64,000 bases of DNA, taken from NCBI GenBank assembly GCA_026413225.1, contig CM048591.1, positions 78,098,009 through 78,162,008 on the forward strand, written 5' to 3'. The translations under genes and the position numbers were made by a program. Positions within the stretch are counted from its first letter, which is position 1. The number at the start of each line of letters is the position of its first letter. Shown here in pieces: positions 23,285 through 36,660 of this stretch. Source of the stretch: Otis tarda (Eukaryota; Chordata; Aves; Otidiformes; Otididae). Under the pieces are notes generated by a model, which did not search any database, was not told the DNA's origin, and saw only the letters and a program-made list of their open reading frames with translations.

Positions 23285-23867
23285 GAATCATAGAATCACA
23301 GAATGGTTTGGGTGGGAAGGGACCTTCAAAGGCCACCCAGCCCAACACCCCTGCAAGGAGCAGGGACATCTCCAACCAGATCAGGTTGCTCAGAGCCCCA
23401 TCCAACTTGGCTTTGAATGTTTCCAGGGATGGGGCATCCACCACCTCGCTGGGTAACCTGTCCAGCTATGCTGGGGGCTCCAGAGCTGGATGCAGTGCTG
23501 CAGGTGGGGTCTCACCACAGTGGAGTAGAGAGGTAGAATCCCCTCCCTCCACCTGCTGTCCACGCTCCTCTTCATGCAGCCCAGGATGCAGTTGGCGTTC
23601 TGGGCTGCAAGCATGCATTGTCAGCTCATGTTGAGCTTCTCATCCACCAGCACTCCCAAGTCCTTCTCCTCAGGGCTGCTCTCCATCCATTCTCCACCCA
23701 GCCTGGATTTGTGCCTGGGATTGCCCTGACCCACATGCAGGACCTTGCACTTGGCCTGGATGAACTTCATGAGGTTTGCGCGGCCCCACCTCTCCAGTCT
23801 GTCAAGGTCCCTCTGGACGGCATCCCTCCCCTCCAGCGTGTGGACCACACCACACAGCTTGGTGTCC
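23285..23867 (-). mobile_element. CR1 LINE with internal deletion
   Basis: This is a minus-strand CR1. The 3' end is at 23285 (GAATCATAGAATCACAGAAT) and the 5' truncation at 23867 falls just after the FADD codons of the RT active site, so the first readable residues are [20 protein letters not shown]. The frame continues through [19 protein letters not shown]. Compared with the copy at 39639, about 300 bp are missing at 23460-23468, where the 3' portion joins directly to the ORF2 codons for CIQLWSPQH. The 5' codons are close to those of the 39639 copy, which suggests the same or a sister CR1 subfamily. It is inactive. Confidence 0.94.
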
Positions 23868-24579
23868 AAGAGAAGGCATTCAGCTGAATGTAAGTGATGG
23901 GATTTTTAATCTCCCTACCTTCCTACTTCTATCAAGAAGAAGATCTCCTACCTCACAATAGAATAGTCTGACCACTAGGTTAAAAAACATAAGAAAGTGG
24001 GTCATTCTCAAGGCATTCTACTTTTATAAAAGCTATTTTCAACCACAAGAACTCTTTCAAACTTCAGCTGGATCAGGTGCCAGAATTTGTGACTTCTACA
24101 TGAATATCCCATCCACAAAGCTGAAGAGCTATACTCCTTCTCTTGCACACCAGCATTTTTGGTGCAATTTGCAATTACAAACAGTTGTGCAGTATTGGTG
24201 TAAAAGAGTACCAGCAACGGCATGAAAATAGACATCCTCAAATACTGAGTTTTCGGTATGGAAGACTTAACCCTGTCTCCCCAAAATAAAATTCTAAGAC
24301 CTTATGAACAGAAGTACTAGTGTCTGTGTTACAAAAATACAAGTGTTTGCAGTTAAGCAATCTCCATCAGAAAATAATATTGAGAAACAACTCATGAAAC
24401 CTTCCAAAGTGACTGCATCTGCAAAGGTTCCCCCTCGTGTTAAATACTCGCTGGTGATCGACACTCAAGAAGTGATAAGGAGATAAACGGCTGATTAAAT
24501 TCTGACTGAGGAGCGAGCCTTGCCAGGACAGCGGCGCAGACAAACGCTCTCTCATGCTAATTCGTGCCTACCTAGCAGT

Positions 24580-25090
24580 GATGTAAAGCCCAATGCCACT
24601 GCTGGCACCATTTTGTCAGATACTTAAGACGGTCTAGGCTTCACTTTTTATGAATTAAGTATTTTTTACAGTATGTAACTATGCACTCCAGTTATCTTTG
24701 CTTTAGAGAGATTGACACAGTGAATTATGAAGTCAAACCCTAGGCTAGAAGATGCCTATAAAGATTAAGTAATCTCATTCTTTTCCAAACAATTAGCAGC
24801 ACCAGACTGCTAAGCAGAGATCAATTGTAATTGGGGAACTGAGAGAGGGCAATAAACAAATTACTAGTGTTTTCTCTGAAGCCTGTTGGTTTACAGACTC
24901 ACTGTTATTTAATCCAGAAGCTCAGTAGATTGTAAATTATCCATTAGAGTTGTCACTGGCCCCTTGAAAACGATTTACTTTACGCTAAAGGTACAAGAAA
25001 GGAAATCTGCCTGGTGGTTTCAGGTGAAATAGGATAATTGCAGCCGATTCATCGCTATCACCACATTTGTACTGCCTACTTCTAGATGAT
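24580..25090. promoter_or_regulatory. Possible conserved non-coding element
   Basis: About 500 bp without repeats, with many homeodomain-type cores (AACAATTAGCAGC, GATCAATTGTAATTGGGG, ACAAATTACTAG, GATAATTGCAG) and balanced, complex composition. It is one of the most enhancer-like blocks in the window by appearance only. Confidence 0.25.
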
Positions 25091-25487
25091 GGTCAAGAGG
25101 TTTAGAAGTTTTACCTGACAAACGTCAATATTTGGACTTCACCAGCTTAGCTGGGAGGCACTTGGTGTCCTCTCCATCTTTCAGTACCCATTGTGTTATT
25201 CATCGCAAAAAGGAATGAGAAGTGACCAGTGGACTTACCCATTCAACTGATAAGTGAGACAAGTGGCTAACTACAGCACTAGAAAAACAGTTTCTTTTCC
25301 ACAACCAAACCTAAAGCTTTAAGGATCTCCTTCTTGGAGAATATACTACACGTTGGAAGCAGTCAAGGTGCCTGACGTGTAGCCACAGCTCATGCACAGG
25401 GCATATTAGATGATATTAACAGGGCTGGAAAAAAACCAGAATCCAGCCTGCAGAGTTCACTGCAACCTTTGGAAGGATTTACAAGGG

Positions 25488-25571
25488 TTTTTTTTCTTTT
25501 TTTTCTTTTTTTTTCCCTCTTTTTTCCTTTCCTTTTCTTTTCTTTTTTTTTTTTTTTTCCTTTTTTTCCCC
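25488..25571 (+). repeat. 84-bp uninterrupted pyrimidine tract
   Basis: Every base from 25488 to 25571 is C or T, mainly T runs broken by single C or CC(C). Such tracts can form triplex (H-DNA) structures and are prone to slippage. The lysine-rich minus-strand frames over it are artefacts of the GAAAAA-type complement. Confidence 0.92.
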
Positions 25572-28370
25572 GTCCCACCTAGCTTGGGTAGCAAGGAGCA
25601 GGAATACAGTTTTTCTTTTTGCAGCAGGACCGCCGCTCATGTGCTGGTATATTAGGATATCTGCATACTGCAATGAAGTCTGAAGTATAGACGTGCACAA
25701 AGATAGTTATTTAAATGAAAGAGACCTTATTCTTTGCCTATCCACTATCCCAGTGCAATAGCTACAAAGCAGAGGAATTAATGTTTTTCTTCTCTTCTAA
25801 ATCCCCTCACTCAAAGGATGAAAGATGTTAAAGAGACTCTTTGTTTTGTTTTCAGCTCTTTTTATTTCACTTGTATATGTTGGCAGCTGATAGAGCCCCA
25901 AATCTTGTCAATCCCAGTATGCTAGGCACAGAAGTATAAAGAACATTACAATTCCTGCTCAGAAGAGCTTAAGGACAGAAATCTAAAGGACAAGACATGG
26001 ACAAGACAGCAATATCTCTAGTCACAAAGCTTTTGCACTCAGTCCCAGAAAATAATGAGAAACAGTATAAAACCCGTGATATTTAAAATATTGTATGTAT
26101 ATTACAGTTTTTGAGCTCAAGTGTCCAGAACTTTTTCCAGCAGTCATAATGACAAACTCCCCCTGCCTTGCAAAACCCAACTTTCTTTTAATTAAGAGTA
26201 AAAATCTTGCATTGATCATGGGATTGGTGTGTGTGTGTAACCTTAAAGAACGCACTAAATATAAAACAGAATTTAAGGTATAAAAAACAAAAAGAAAATT
26301 AAAACTGTTTATTGTCCACAGAGTGACTCGTCTGTCTCCACTGCCTCAATGCCCAGAAATGAGTAAAATACGAGGAAATGGAAATGTCATATATTTGAGG
26401 ATATAAAGGAAGAAATCACAGATGCATTTATATTGTTAGTTTCTTTCTGGAAGCTGCCAACATTTCCTCATTGTCAGAATTTACAGTGATCCAAAACGAC
26501 GTAGCTACAAGAAGGGTACATATATTAGAGAAATAGTGTGTGTAACCAGCATTTACTTTTCTGATCTCTCTAAAAGGCGTATAACCTGCCTTGTCCTTAG
26601 AAGTCGTATCACTGTTTGGATCATTATTAACTGATTCTGAAAATTCTATTTTTCAGTAACAGTTACAGTGTACAGCCTCTGAAAATTCAGAAGTCAATGA
26701 CGGCAAGTTCTTATGTGTCACTGCAATCAAAACTAGGGAAAAAAAAATCCATTCCACAGAAGGAAAAATAGGTCTTTTGTGAATTTTAATTGTACCTGTC
26801 TTCTGTAGCTTAACTCCTCAGCTGGCGGGCCACATGTGGTAATAGAGAAGCAAGAGTAAGAACAAAAAAACACATTCCCAGTGTTGGTTTTGTCCCGTTT
26901 GCTCACCCTGTGCTTAATGAGAGCTGCAGAGTCAATAAAAGTAAGCAGCTAGATTACAAACATTTAGTGATAATGAACAAGCTAATGCTGCCTCTACTTC
27001 ACTACTTCTGCCCCCCAAGATATAACGATATCTGTCTGTTAAATCGGGAATAATAACAAAAACCTCATAGCAGTGCAATCTTTGTTGGGTACAATATGAG
27101 AAACTTACAGAGAAGGGAAAAAATCCCGAGGCAATATTTTCACATACATTAAAAATATATATGTGGGGTGTGATATCCCATTAACAGACTTCATATGCCT
27201 CCTCTGGAGATGTTAATTCCTAATCTCATCAGGGGGACATGTGTGTACCATGTGTATGTTCATCGGCAATGTTTCATAAATTGTCTGTCTCTAGATGAGC
27301 GCTTGTATGCATTCAAAAACTTACTTTGCTCTTGGTATTAAACTTAACTGAAAAATCAATTGTGGTTGCTCCCATATTTAGCGTATTTTCCATAACATGA
27401 CATAGCAGCAACTGATGAAAAATGAGAAGGAGCATTACCTTTAATGAAAATAAGGAAATGCTGGGCTTAGTCTTGACCTCTGCTCCAAAGAATCTCAAAC
27501 TGAAAACAATGAAAGGAGATTCTTCCAAGTAACGAATCTAGGAGTAGGTTTGTTTACAGTCTTGGTGGGCCCTTTCTGACTGAAAAAAGGCAGCATTTGA
27601 GCATAACGTCTTTATTCATAAATGCCAGAGTTTCGCTACTATGCTACGCAACTGACAATCCTTCTTAAAATTAATGCAAACTAAAAAGCATACTTTTTTC
27701 TTCACGAGCTGATTATTGCAGAATTTTTCCTCAATGAACATTTAAATAGGTTTCTACTGTGAGCTTTACCTTTAGAGGTGTATATCTCTAAATTACACAG
27801 ACAAATATATGCGATCTCTCATGAGGTCTGTATATTTCGTTGGGTAAGGAAATTAAAAGTAATGGAAATTTAAACCTAATCAGATGACGTTCAAATAAAA
27901 AATCTTTCATGTCATAGAGGATTTATAACCTTTTTATGTGAATGTCTTACAATGAAATGACTTGATCTTGGTTTCCTTACAGGTTTGTTTTAGTTTTTGT
28001 CCATGAAAACCAGCATTTGGACATGATGCAGAATTTTGTAGTAAATTGCTATAGTTCTTGACATTAAATTTCCCATATTATGCACTTGTAGCACTCTGCA
28101 CTGCTGTTTTACTGGAATGTGAGTTGCTTAAAAACAATGAAAATGTTGGGGGTTTAGTAGCAGAACTAGCTGGGTGAAGATATCTAAGAACTGTGTGATC
28201 AAAAGGACTCTGTACTTTTGTAAAACCTTTTTCGGTGATCTTACAAAACGTTAAGTGTCAGGGTAGAGATAGTTTGTTTTGTACATTCAAGATATGAATC
28301 CTGAGGTAAGGGGATAGACTTGACAAAAGAAAATAAAAGCTGCTGCTGCTGACTTTATAAAGTAGTGATG

Positions 28371-28600
28371 GACCACTGAATACGTTTATATACCCACAGA
28401 AGTTCTCCTGCAAGGTTTATAAAACAGCAGGATCTCCTATGGAGGCTGTAAAACCTCCCGGACTCCTGAGGGTTTGTCAAATCCACATGAGATTCTATGG
28501 GATTTGTAGACTGCCAGTGAGGTCCTGCAGAGTTTATAAACTCTAGCTGGACCTTAAACAAGGTCTGAGATCCCTGCAGCAGTCACAAAGCCCACCAGGA
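28371..28600. repeat. Degenerate 30-bp minisatellite
   Basis: Related units start at 28371, 28401, 28431, 28461, 28491, 28521 and 28551, an exact 30-bp register, with a weaker unit after that. The shared core resembles GA(T/C)CTCCTG, a few G-rich bases, GTTTATAAAACC and a closing CCAGNAG. Units differ by many substitutions and 1-nt indels, so the array is old. Because 30 is a multiple of 3, the minus-strand frame 28355-28561 shows a matching 10-residue period (STNPIE, LTNPQE, FINLAGE). This does not by itself imply coding. Confidence 0.72.
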
Positions 28601-30239
28601 CTTTTGAATTGTTCACAGTATTAGTACTGAGAGAAATACAACTAACCTTTCCAAAACCGTAGCGTGCTCTCTAACATCATGCAGATATTTCTGCGAGCAG
28701 TTGAGGACATGAAGAATTCCCAGATCACAGAGTTGCCGTCTATGTATCAGTTTGCTGAAGACGAAAAAAAGTCTTAAGAGATTAATGATGTTATTATCTT
28801 TATTACAAGGCTCTAGACAAACTTAACTGAACCCATTTGGCAAAGAAACCCTGTAAAATTTTGAATTGATGGGTCTACTGGAAAGAAAATACTTTCCCCT
28901 CAAGAAGGAGAAAGCAAAGACAATATGTTCTCAGGAGTTACTTGGTTGAAAATTAATCCAGCCATCGTTGGTCAGAGGTGTAAACAACCTGGAAAAAGTA
29001 GTGGTTTATATCAGCTGCATTGTTTAAAAAAAAAAAAAAGTTTTGCATCTTTTATTACATGAGGTCCTCTAAAAATTGCTCAAGAAAGTTTTTGTAACTT
29101 CAGTTATATGAAGTCCTTTAGAAACTACTCAATTTTTGGTTGTTTCTCTGAACCTGAGAAAGTTCAAGCCCTTCCCTGACCTTCATCCCCGCTGCTAGAA
29201 AACCTTCGTGTTACAGACGTCAGACGAAATGGGTAAGGACAGAGAGAAAGCAAATGAGCACAAAGTGTTGCTACACTGGGGACTGATCTAAGGGGAAGGA
29301 GTCCTCACACAACATCTCACTTCTCCTGGGATGGCTTCTGCTTCTGATGTAACTGATTACATCAGCATCACTAACTACTAGAGTCTATTTTCCTCTGACT
29401 CCAGAAAAAAATCAGCCAAGTATCAATTATGGTTTAATGTCCTCCATTGAGGGTCATAAATAGAAACCTACATTTATGTTATTGAGCTTTTAAATATTAT
29501 TTTTACTTCACTGATAGGAAGCTGAAACGTCACAAATGAAAATTCAATTTAAATGAACAATTTTTAATATCTTTAGATGTTAGGTCATGCTTAAGGTTGA
29601 CTCTACTTAAAGACATATTTTTTAAAGAATATATTTTTTGCTTTAATCTCTTTGTATCTCTTAGCTGCTGTGCATTAGAACACCATTTTAGAGGAAGAAG
29701 GGTTGTTGAATGATATGTGAGGAAAGCAGAGCAGTTCTTTGTAAACATCTGCCATTGCTTCTTATGTGGATGAATACATAATGCTTCCAAGTACACAAAT
29801 CACATTTTAGATTTAGATCTCATTTACATAATACATAAGGATGCAGAAAATGTCCCAGAGGGCAAGTAAACACTTTGAGCATAAAATTGAAAGAAATTTT
29901 GAGAAGTGTTTCCTTGTTGGTTTCTTTACTGTGTTTTAAAACCAAAGAGATGGTTATTGAAAAAAAAAAACATTGTTCTCAATCTATCTGCATGTAAAGG
30001 TTGCTTTGGATGAAGCAGTGTCTGGTCCCGCTACCGCTCGCCCTGCCTCAGGAACATCCCTCACACAGGTGAACTTCAGGAATGTATTTTCCAGCGACAA
30101 GCGCTTGGTTTTCTCCATAAAAACAATCATGTAGCTACAAAGACAACAAAATAATCTGTCTGAATTTTCCAAGATTAAGGAAGAGGACCCCCTGTATTAA
30201 GCAAAAGGACCTCAACTGGTGCTCTATTAAGCTGGGACC

Positions 30240-30420
30240 ATTATTCAGTGTTTGTTGGAGATGGTCACTTTGAATTATTCATCATTTTCTACGGTTGTGA
30301 CTGTATTAATGTTTGCATTACAAACACGATTTCCGGCACTTGAGATCATGACAGAGCTATCTCGTGGCTGCGATACCTTGACAGTCGTTTTCTCAGCCGG
30401 AGAATGACGGAAACCAGAAG
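30240..30420. promoter_or_regulatory. Possible conserved non-coding element
   Basis: A complex block with GAATTATTCATC, TGTATTAATGTTTGCATTAC and a CpG-containing right part (GCTGCGATACCTTGACAGTC). Enhancer-like by appearance; no stronger evidence. Confidence 0.2.
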
Positions 30421-32191
30421 AAGGAACACACGAAGATTAAATTCTCAAGCAAGTAGTGACAAACTCCTTGTCCTTGAAGCTTATATAAATAACTTTCCCG
30501 TGTTTTTTTAACCTGTTCCCCCCACTCCCCAGCCACCCCAGCAGCGAGGCATGTCACTCTGATGGTTCACATCCATCTCCTTTTATTGATGTCCACTTTG
30601 GTATCTGCACAGGTCATCAATTTTGCTGCCTCTCTGGCAGCCGCTGGGAACGGTGGGGCAGCCTTGCAGGACTTGGCGTGCGGGGGGAGGCTCGGCTCAC
30701 CACCGGACTCGCGGTTCCAGTCGGATGCCGGTACCGGGGTCTCATAAATCTTGTAGGTGACCCAGGTGAACTCTGAGGCTCAGAGCTCACTGAAAACTGA
30801 TCAGACCTCTGTTTAGTTTAACAGGCCCTTTTCAGTGACAAGTGAAGGGTTCAACAAATGCACAAAACAGATATATATTAGTTGAAAAACTAATGGCTTT
30901 TAAAAGAATGTTTGACAATTGTTTAGGGCTGTCTGTAGATCCATTATACTGATAAACGACCAGCTTGGTCTACGTCAAACTGGAGATGGCTAGTGAGAAA
31001 GCAACCTCCATTTTTATTTTTTTCCTCCCCTCCTTCCCCGCGTACTCCTTATCCCTTTGGTGGCTTCATAAGAGCCACATGTGCTGTGGTGGTCAGGAAG
31101 ACTTAAAGAAGGCAGCAAAGGGTACCTGTGCAGCTTTATATTTAATCTTGCAATCAAACTGGAATTAAGCAAGACTGCAGATGCCCTCGGTGACCTGCTA
31201 TTGACCGCCTGAACTTCTAAGTTAGGGTCAGTTGGGGCCCAGAATAGGAGGTCAAAAGCTGGTCAGTGCTCTTCAGCTTTCTATGTTGAATAGAGAGACT
31301 TTATTGCTGTGATTTATGCAATTTGCACAGACAGGTTAAGGAGACCTTAAAACATGCCACAGTGCTCACTTACACTGGGTACACCATCCACTTGGAAAAT
31401 AAATTCCAATTGTCCATACCAAATCTCTTGTGGATACGCCTTGAAGTATTTTACCCTCTGTGTTCTAAAGATTCATTCTCACACTCGACCCCTGAACGTG
31501 ACAAGGTTAGTGCTTCCAGATTTATTTAAACAATACGAACGCACCAAACGAAGCACTTTACAAAGCTGATTAATTGCAAAGGCAGAAAAACAATCAGTAA
31601 TGAATTTTTTTTTTTTTTTGGGAGGGAGGAGCTAAACTTGTGGAAAAGTTAAGCTCTTAAATCAGTCACAGTGGCAATTTGAACATGGTGAATATTAATT
31701 TTTAACCAATCCACAGATATAAAAGTTTGGTGTCTCCTCAGTTTTTACATACTTTCTTTTATGTATTAGAAATTCCAGAGTTGATGGGAAACTATCAGAC
31801 CGATTATGAAGAAGAACTGAAAAAATTAAGAGCTCTTATCACTTTTCAATCAAAAGTCTTTTTTTTTTTTGCCCTTAACACGGTCTAAATTAATAGCTTC
31901 CCCACCCAAAACAGTTTCAATGTCTGTGCTCAAGTTCTAGGTCTTTCTTGAGCAGAAACTGCCAGTGGATTTCCTGACAGACTCTTCTCGGACCACCAGA
32001 CTTGTTTTTGCTTCTGATCAAAGCAAGAAATTGAACCCTGGTCGTCAAAGGTGAAGGGCTAGGGCATTTTAAAAGTATTTTAGCGCTACGTCTTCTTTGC
32101 TGTAGCAGTTCATAATTCTTTGGTGTGTGTTGTTGTAAAGCTTATATTACCCTGATTTAATACATCTAGGTTAACGAGATATTAGTCCATA

Positions 32192-32225
32192 GTAGGGTAT
32201 TTAAATTGTAGGGTATGTTAAATTG
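32192..32225. repeat. Short 16-bp tandem duplication
   Basis: GTAGGGTAT followed by TTAAATT is repeated 16 bp later with one inserted G. The second copy merges into a small inverted repeat, GTTAAAT-TGC-ATTTAAC (32217-32233). Confidence 0.75.
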
Positions 32226-35200
32226 CATTTAACATAACGAAGGGAGGAAAACGTAAAATTTGCCAGGCTCTACTGAAAATATCACTTTGGTAAATGCGTT
32301 GCTACTCACTTTCGTACGTATTTTAAGGATGCAGTTTTAATAAGAGTATTCTATGCCCTAAATTATATTTATATGAAGCAGAAGAATGGCTGAGCGAGAA
32401 CTATTTGAACCTGTCAGGTAAGCGCACCACTATTAATAAATATATTTATAACCAGCTATAGAACAGAGCTGCCCCGGTGGTTAAATAATAATAATTTTTA
32501 AAAAAAACTTATACATACTATTTAAAGTAATAGACTAGTCTGTCATAAGCATAATGCATATTTTTAAGGCTGTTAAAATATGTATTTCTCTGGAAGCCTG
32601 GAACAGGTCCAGAAGATACTTCTCAAGTCAATAACACACGTCACAACCTCCTATAGGAGTATCTTTCTCTTGCAAAGAAATGTAAGAGAAGCTATCAGCT
32701 CCTCACTTATTTAACTCAGCGATTAAGGTACGTAGTGCCGACTGCTGATTTACACGTAGAAAGGACTGCAGGACTGCAAAAAAATAACAGGAGTAGAACA
32801 TGATCTCTCACCAATCTCCAGAGCTAGAGCTGACAGCTGTGGTCTTGTTTTAGCCTGCTGAGTGTGCTTACTTAAAAGCAAGGCAGATAGCCTTCCCAAA
32901 GCACAAAGAGCGTTATTTTTACCGGAAGTTTCCATGAATGACCCCAAAGTTGTCCCAGACTGAAGAACAAAAGTTGGCCACATACATCATTATTGATCAG
33001 CTGGCATTTTTAAGGGCGTTGTCGTGAGTCAACTGGTGGTTTCATGCTTTGCTCTCCACTGTTTAACAGCAAGTCATCATTGGCTAGGCTCCTGAATGTT
33101 TACAAATCTGCCACAAAATAGATGCTGGGAATAAGGAGGTGAGAGACCTAGCATCCTACATTTTTTATTACATTGCGCACTTGAAGTATAATATAGCATG
33201 TAGTACAGAAAATAGTAATTCTTACTCTTTCTCTTTCTTTGTGAAAAGGACCCTTCTTAAGTACACTATCTGCCTGCCCAAATTCCCACTGATTTTTTTT
33301 TTTCATGCTATTCTCAGCCTTCTGAGGTAGTCAGCTGGTAGAAGACCCCATTGTCTATATCTCACAGTTCGAAGCGATAGCTACGGGTTTATCATTGTGG
33401 CTTTCAGGTGGGAAGCCTATCCCACGTTCCTAAAGAATCTGTGACAGGAACCTAAGAAAAGAGAATCTTATTTCCAAGTAGATCTAAATTTGTTTAGGCA
33501 TTTCTGCAAACTAAGAAAGGTTGAAACCCACTAGTATAAGAGCAAAATGTTTTTGGAGGTTCAGTTCAGGGAAAGCTTCAAAGCGAATTTGAATCCTATC
33601 CAAGTTTCATCTAAAACTTGAGATAGATTTCTCACAGGAACATGCTTTTTCAGTGTATTTCTGAAGTTTGACTCCAGACAGAATTGCAAATACTGCAATA
33701 ATGCTGGATAATTCTTTGCGCATTGATAGTTATGCAAAGTAGAGCAATCCCAAAAGGAAAAACAAAACCTTCCCCGAACACTCCAAAATATTTTGTTTGT
33801 GATGGGTACAATGCACAAGTTTCTTTTAACATTTTTATTTTCTTAGTATTAAAAATATTCTAGATCAGCACTGAGAATTGTGAGAAGAGAGAATCCTACA
33901 GCGGTAAGAAACAAACTTGATCTGGAAAATAAACAAGATTTAAACAACAGCATCTCAGGAAGAATTCTGTATCGAAACTAACAATGCTGATGAAGAAGGA
34001 AGTACTTTTGATGCCGGTTGGTCACTTTTGGATCAGTATGCTTTTTAAATTAAATTTTATGATATGTAAAGTGACAATCCTAGATATAAACACAGCTTCA
34101 GCATGGGGAACCCCTTTCTAAACAATTGGAAAGATGAATAGAGTTACAGGTTAGATATACATAATTGTCTATGCTTGCAGCAGCCTTTCCAGGGGCTATT
34201 AATGAATTTTGATTCTCCCTATCACTACCGATGCAAAAGGCTTTTGACTCTTGCCATTTGTAGCACAGATCAGGAAAACCTCAGACAGATCCAGGTTTCA
34301 AGCCGGGAAGGGCCTCCCTTTAGTATATCAAACTGAGTTTTGGTTCACCTGAGGTTTGAACAGGTGAAAAGTGAACAAAAAGTTGGATGAATGGATTACG
34401 ATACTTACACATCTGCATGTAAAATAAAATAAAAATGACTATCAACTGACAGGATTTGTTCCAAATGGCAAGTTTCAGCCCAAGAACAGATCAAGACCAA
34501 GCCTGCATATGGATGAAGTAGGTCCAAAGTGAAGGTTAATCTGGTTGTTAATAGCATAGCATTAATTGATGTCATGGAAAAATAGCATGTCTTTCATCTT
34601 CCTGTGAGGAAAGGGCAAGACTGAAAGGATTTTAGTGCTTAATGTTCACCCAAGTGCAACATTTAGACACCTAATACCTGGTGCCTAACCCTAAAAAACA
34701 AAACCGTACATGAAGTTCCCTTTCCAGATTTATCTTTGTGCTTTACAAAGAAACTCCAAGCTTGACTACTGACACATTTTCTCACCTTTGACAATAGAGC
34801 ATAAAGGCAGACTGTTGAGTATTTTCCTAATACTTTCTTTAACTTTCATTGAAAAACAAATCCTCAGCCTGCAAATTCCTAAGAGGTTCGGACTTCTGGG
34901 TGTTCAGCACTCTCTACACATTGAGAAAAAAAGCTTAGTGTTTTCGGTCAATTTTATGATCACATTACTCAGCCTGGCATTCAAACAGAGTCAGCTTTCC
35001 TGTCCTTTACCCAGAAACTTGGAAATTGACTTATTCTTCACTATCTTGCACAATGAAGACTATTTATTGTATTTGATTCCCTATACTAATATCTTAAATA
35101 TTTCATTACCATGTCAGGATTAGAGAGTTACTCAAACTGATGAGCACAGAGGAATCCTAAAACCCTGGCAATGCGAAACATCTTCTTGAGTGGCTTCTAT

Positions 35201-36309
35201 AGGAGGACGCTCTAAATAACTAGATTTGTAGCTGGGCTTTACATTTTAATGTGAAAGCAGGTGGCTTCTTAGTTTTATCTTCTGGGGATACATTGTGGAA
35301 CAGACAAACATTCACTTTTGGCTTTGTGGCTTGCAAGGAAACTAATCTTATGGACCTCATATAGAGTGGCTTTACTTTCCCATAAATAAATATATAACCT
35401 CAAATTCAGGTATTTAGCTTATTTTCATGAGGCTAATTGTAAATTGTCTTCAAAAGCACCTCGTGAGAAGTCAGGTTAGAAACGAAAATACTATCTGCTT
35501 TTAAGTGGAGCATGAAACCCTGTCTAAGGTCAAAACTGAGGTCATAAAGAGGATAATATGAGTTTATCATGCAGTGCAGCTGCTGCATGCTGTATTTAGC
35601 CTGCGAGTAAAAAAGGAGCTTTTGTTTCCGCTACTGTTACCCTCTGCATCTTTCCAACTCATTTCTTCCCTCCACTAACAGTTAACTTTAACGTGTGTAT
35701 CTGTGGCAACCAGCTATGTACTTCAAAATGTCTGATTTCATGATACAAGTTTAATAGGCTAAATCTCTCTTGAAAAAAAAAAAAGTGTTTGTGAAGGCGC
35801 ATGCTCTAACAGTGGCAAAACCATTTTTTTTTTTTTTGTGGCATAAATCAGTGTCGCCCATCATGTGGTGGGATGGCAATGAATTCTGCTGTAGAGAACA
35901 AATCAACAAAGGACAAAGTTCTGACTTACTTATATTAGGATAGAGGCTCTAAGGAAACAAGTATGGTTTGTAAGGAGCTAAATCGAGAAGAAATCAAATA
36001 TATGACCCCTCCTCAGTGCTAGAACCTTCTCCGACTCCGCAGTGACCAACCAGAGATCAAGGCAGTCAAGGTTTTTTTTTGCAATGAACACCAGGAAAAA
36101 GTTGGAAAAGGTACATTCCAGAGATGAATGGGGAGGATTGCACAGATTTAATCCACTAAACAGAACCGTGGAAAAAAAATCTAATTCCATTATTCAGAGG
36201 CTGCTGAGTGCATTTTACCTTAGGGAAATGTACTTCTACTCATTTTCAGTAGCTCCATAGTCCATTTCAGCCTCCATGCTTGAAAATTAACAGCACGTTA
36301 ACAGGACTA

Positions 36310-36660
36310 TTGCCTGCACTTGTGGAACTGTCTGTTTTGGATTAGGCCATTAAATATTGATGGAGATGATTGTTGCTGCACTTGAACAGCAGAGGGATAG
36401 AACCGAAAGTAGTTTAACCAGCATTTTGCATTTATGCTTGGTAAACAGAGCCGGGCTTGAAAGCGCTGAGCATCCAGTATTGCCTTCTGCACCATTCACG
36501 TTCCAAAGCATCGCTGACCACAATGATCAGTTTGATAAAATGTTGTAGCAAAGGTTAAATCAAACCATTTCACCAGTAATTTATCACATCTAAATAAATA
36601 AACACAATAGCAATACATAATAAAATACATCTAATTGTCCTTTGGTAATTATATTTTTGT
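36310..36660. promoter_or_regulatory. Possible conserved non-coding element
   Basis: Repeat-free block with GGCCATTAAATATTGATGG, TTTGATAAAATG, AGTAATTTATCAC, TCTAATTGTCC and GGTAATTATA, a dense set of homeodomain/GATA-type cores. Appearance only. Confidence 0.22.

Noticed and set aside
25390..25700. Lysine-rich minus-strand frames
   Set aside because: They are translations of the pure pyrimidine tract complement.
29344..29365. 9-bp inverted repeat CTGATGTAA-CTGA-TTACATCAG
   Set aside because: Several 9-bp stems with short loops are expected by chance in 64 kb, and no context supports an RNA or element.
30562..30747. Frame starting MVHIHLLLLMSTLVSAQ, resembling a signal peptide
   Set aside because: The hydrophobic start is short, and the rest is a CpG-rich patch without cysteine pattern or domain. 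A CTCTCTGGCAG acceptor-like site inside it would cut the frame.
34637..34710. TTTAGACACCTAATACCTGG, resembling another old reptilian repeat phrase
   Set aside because: The match is too short and too diverged to separate from chance.
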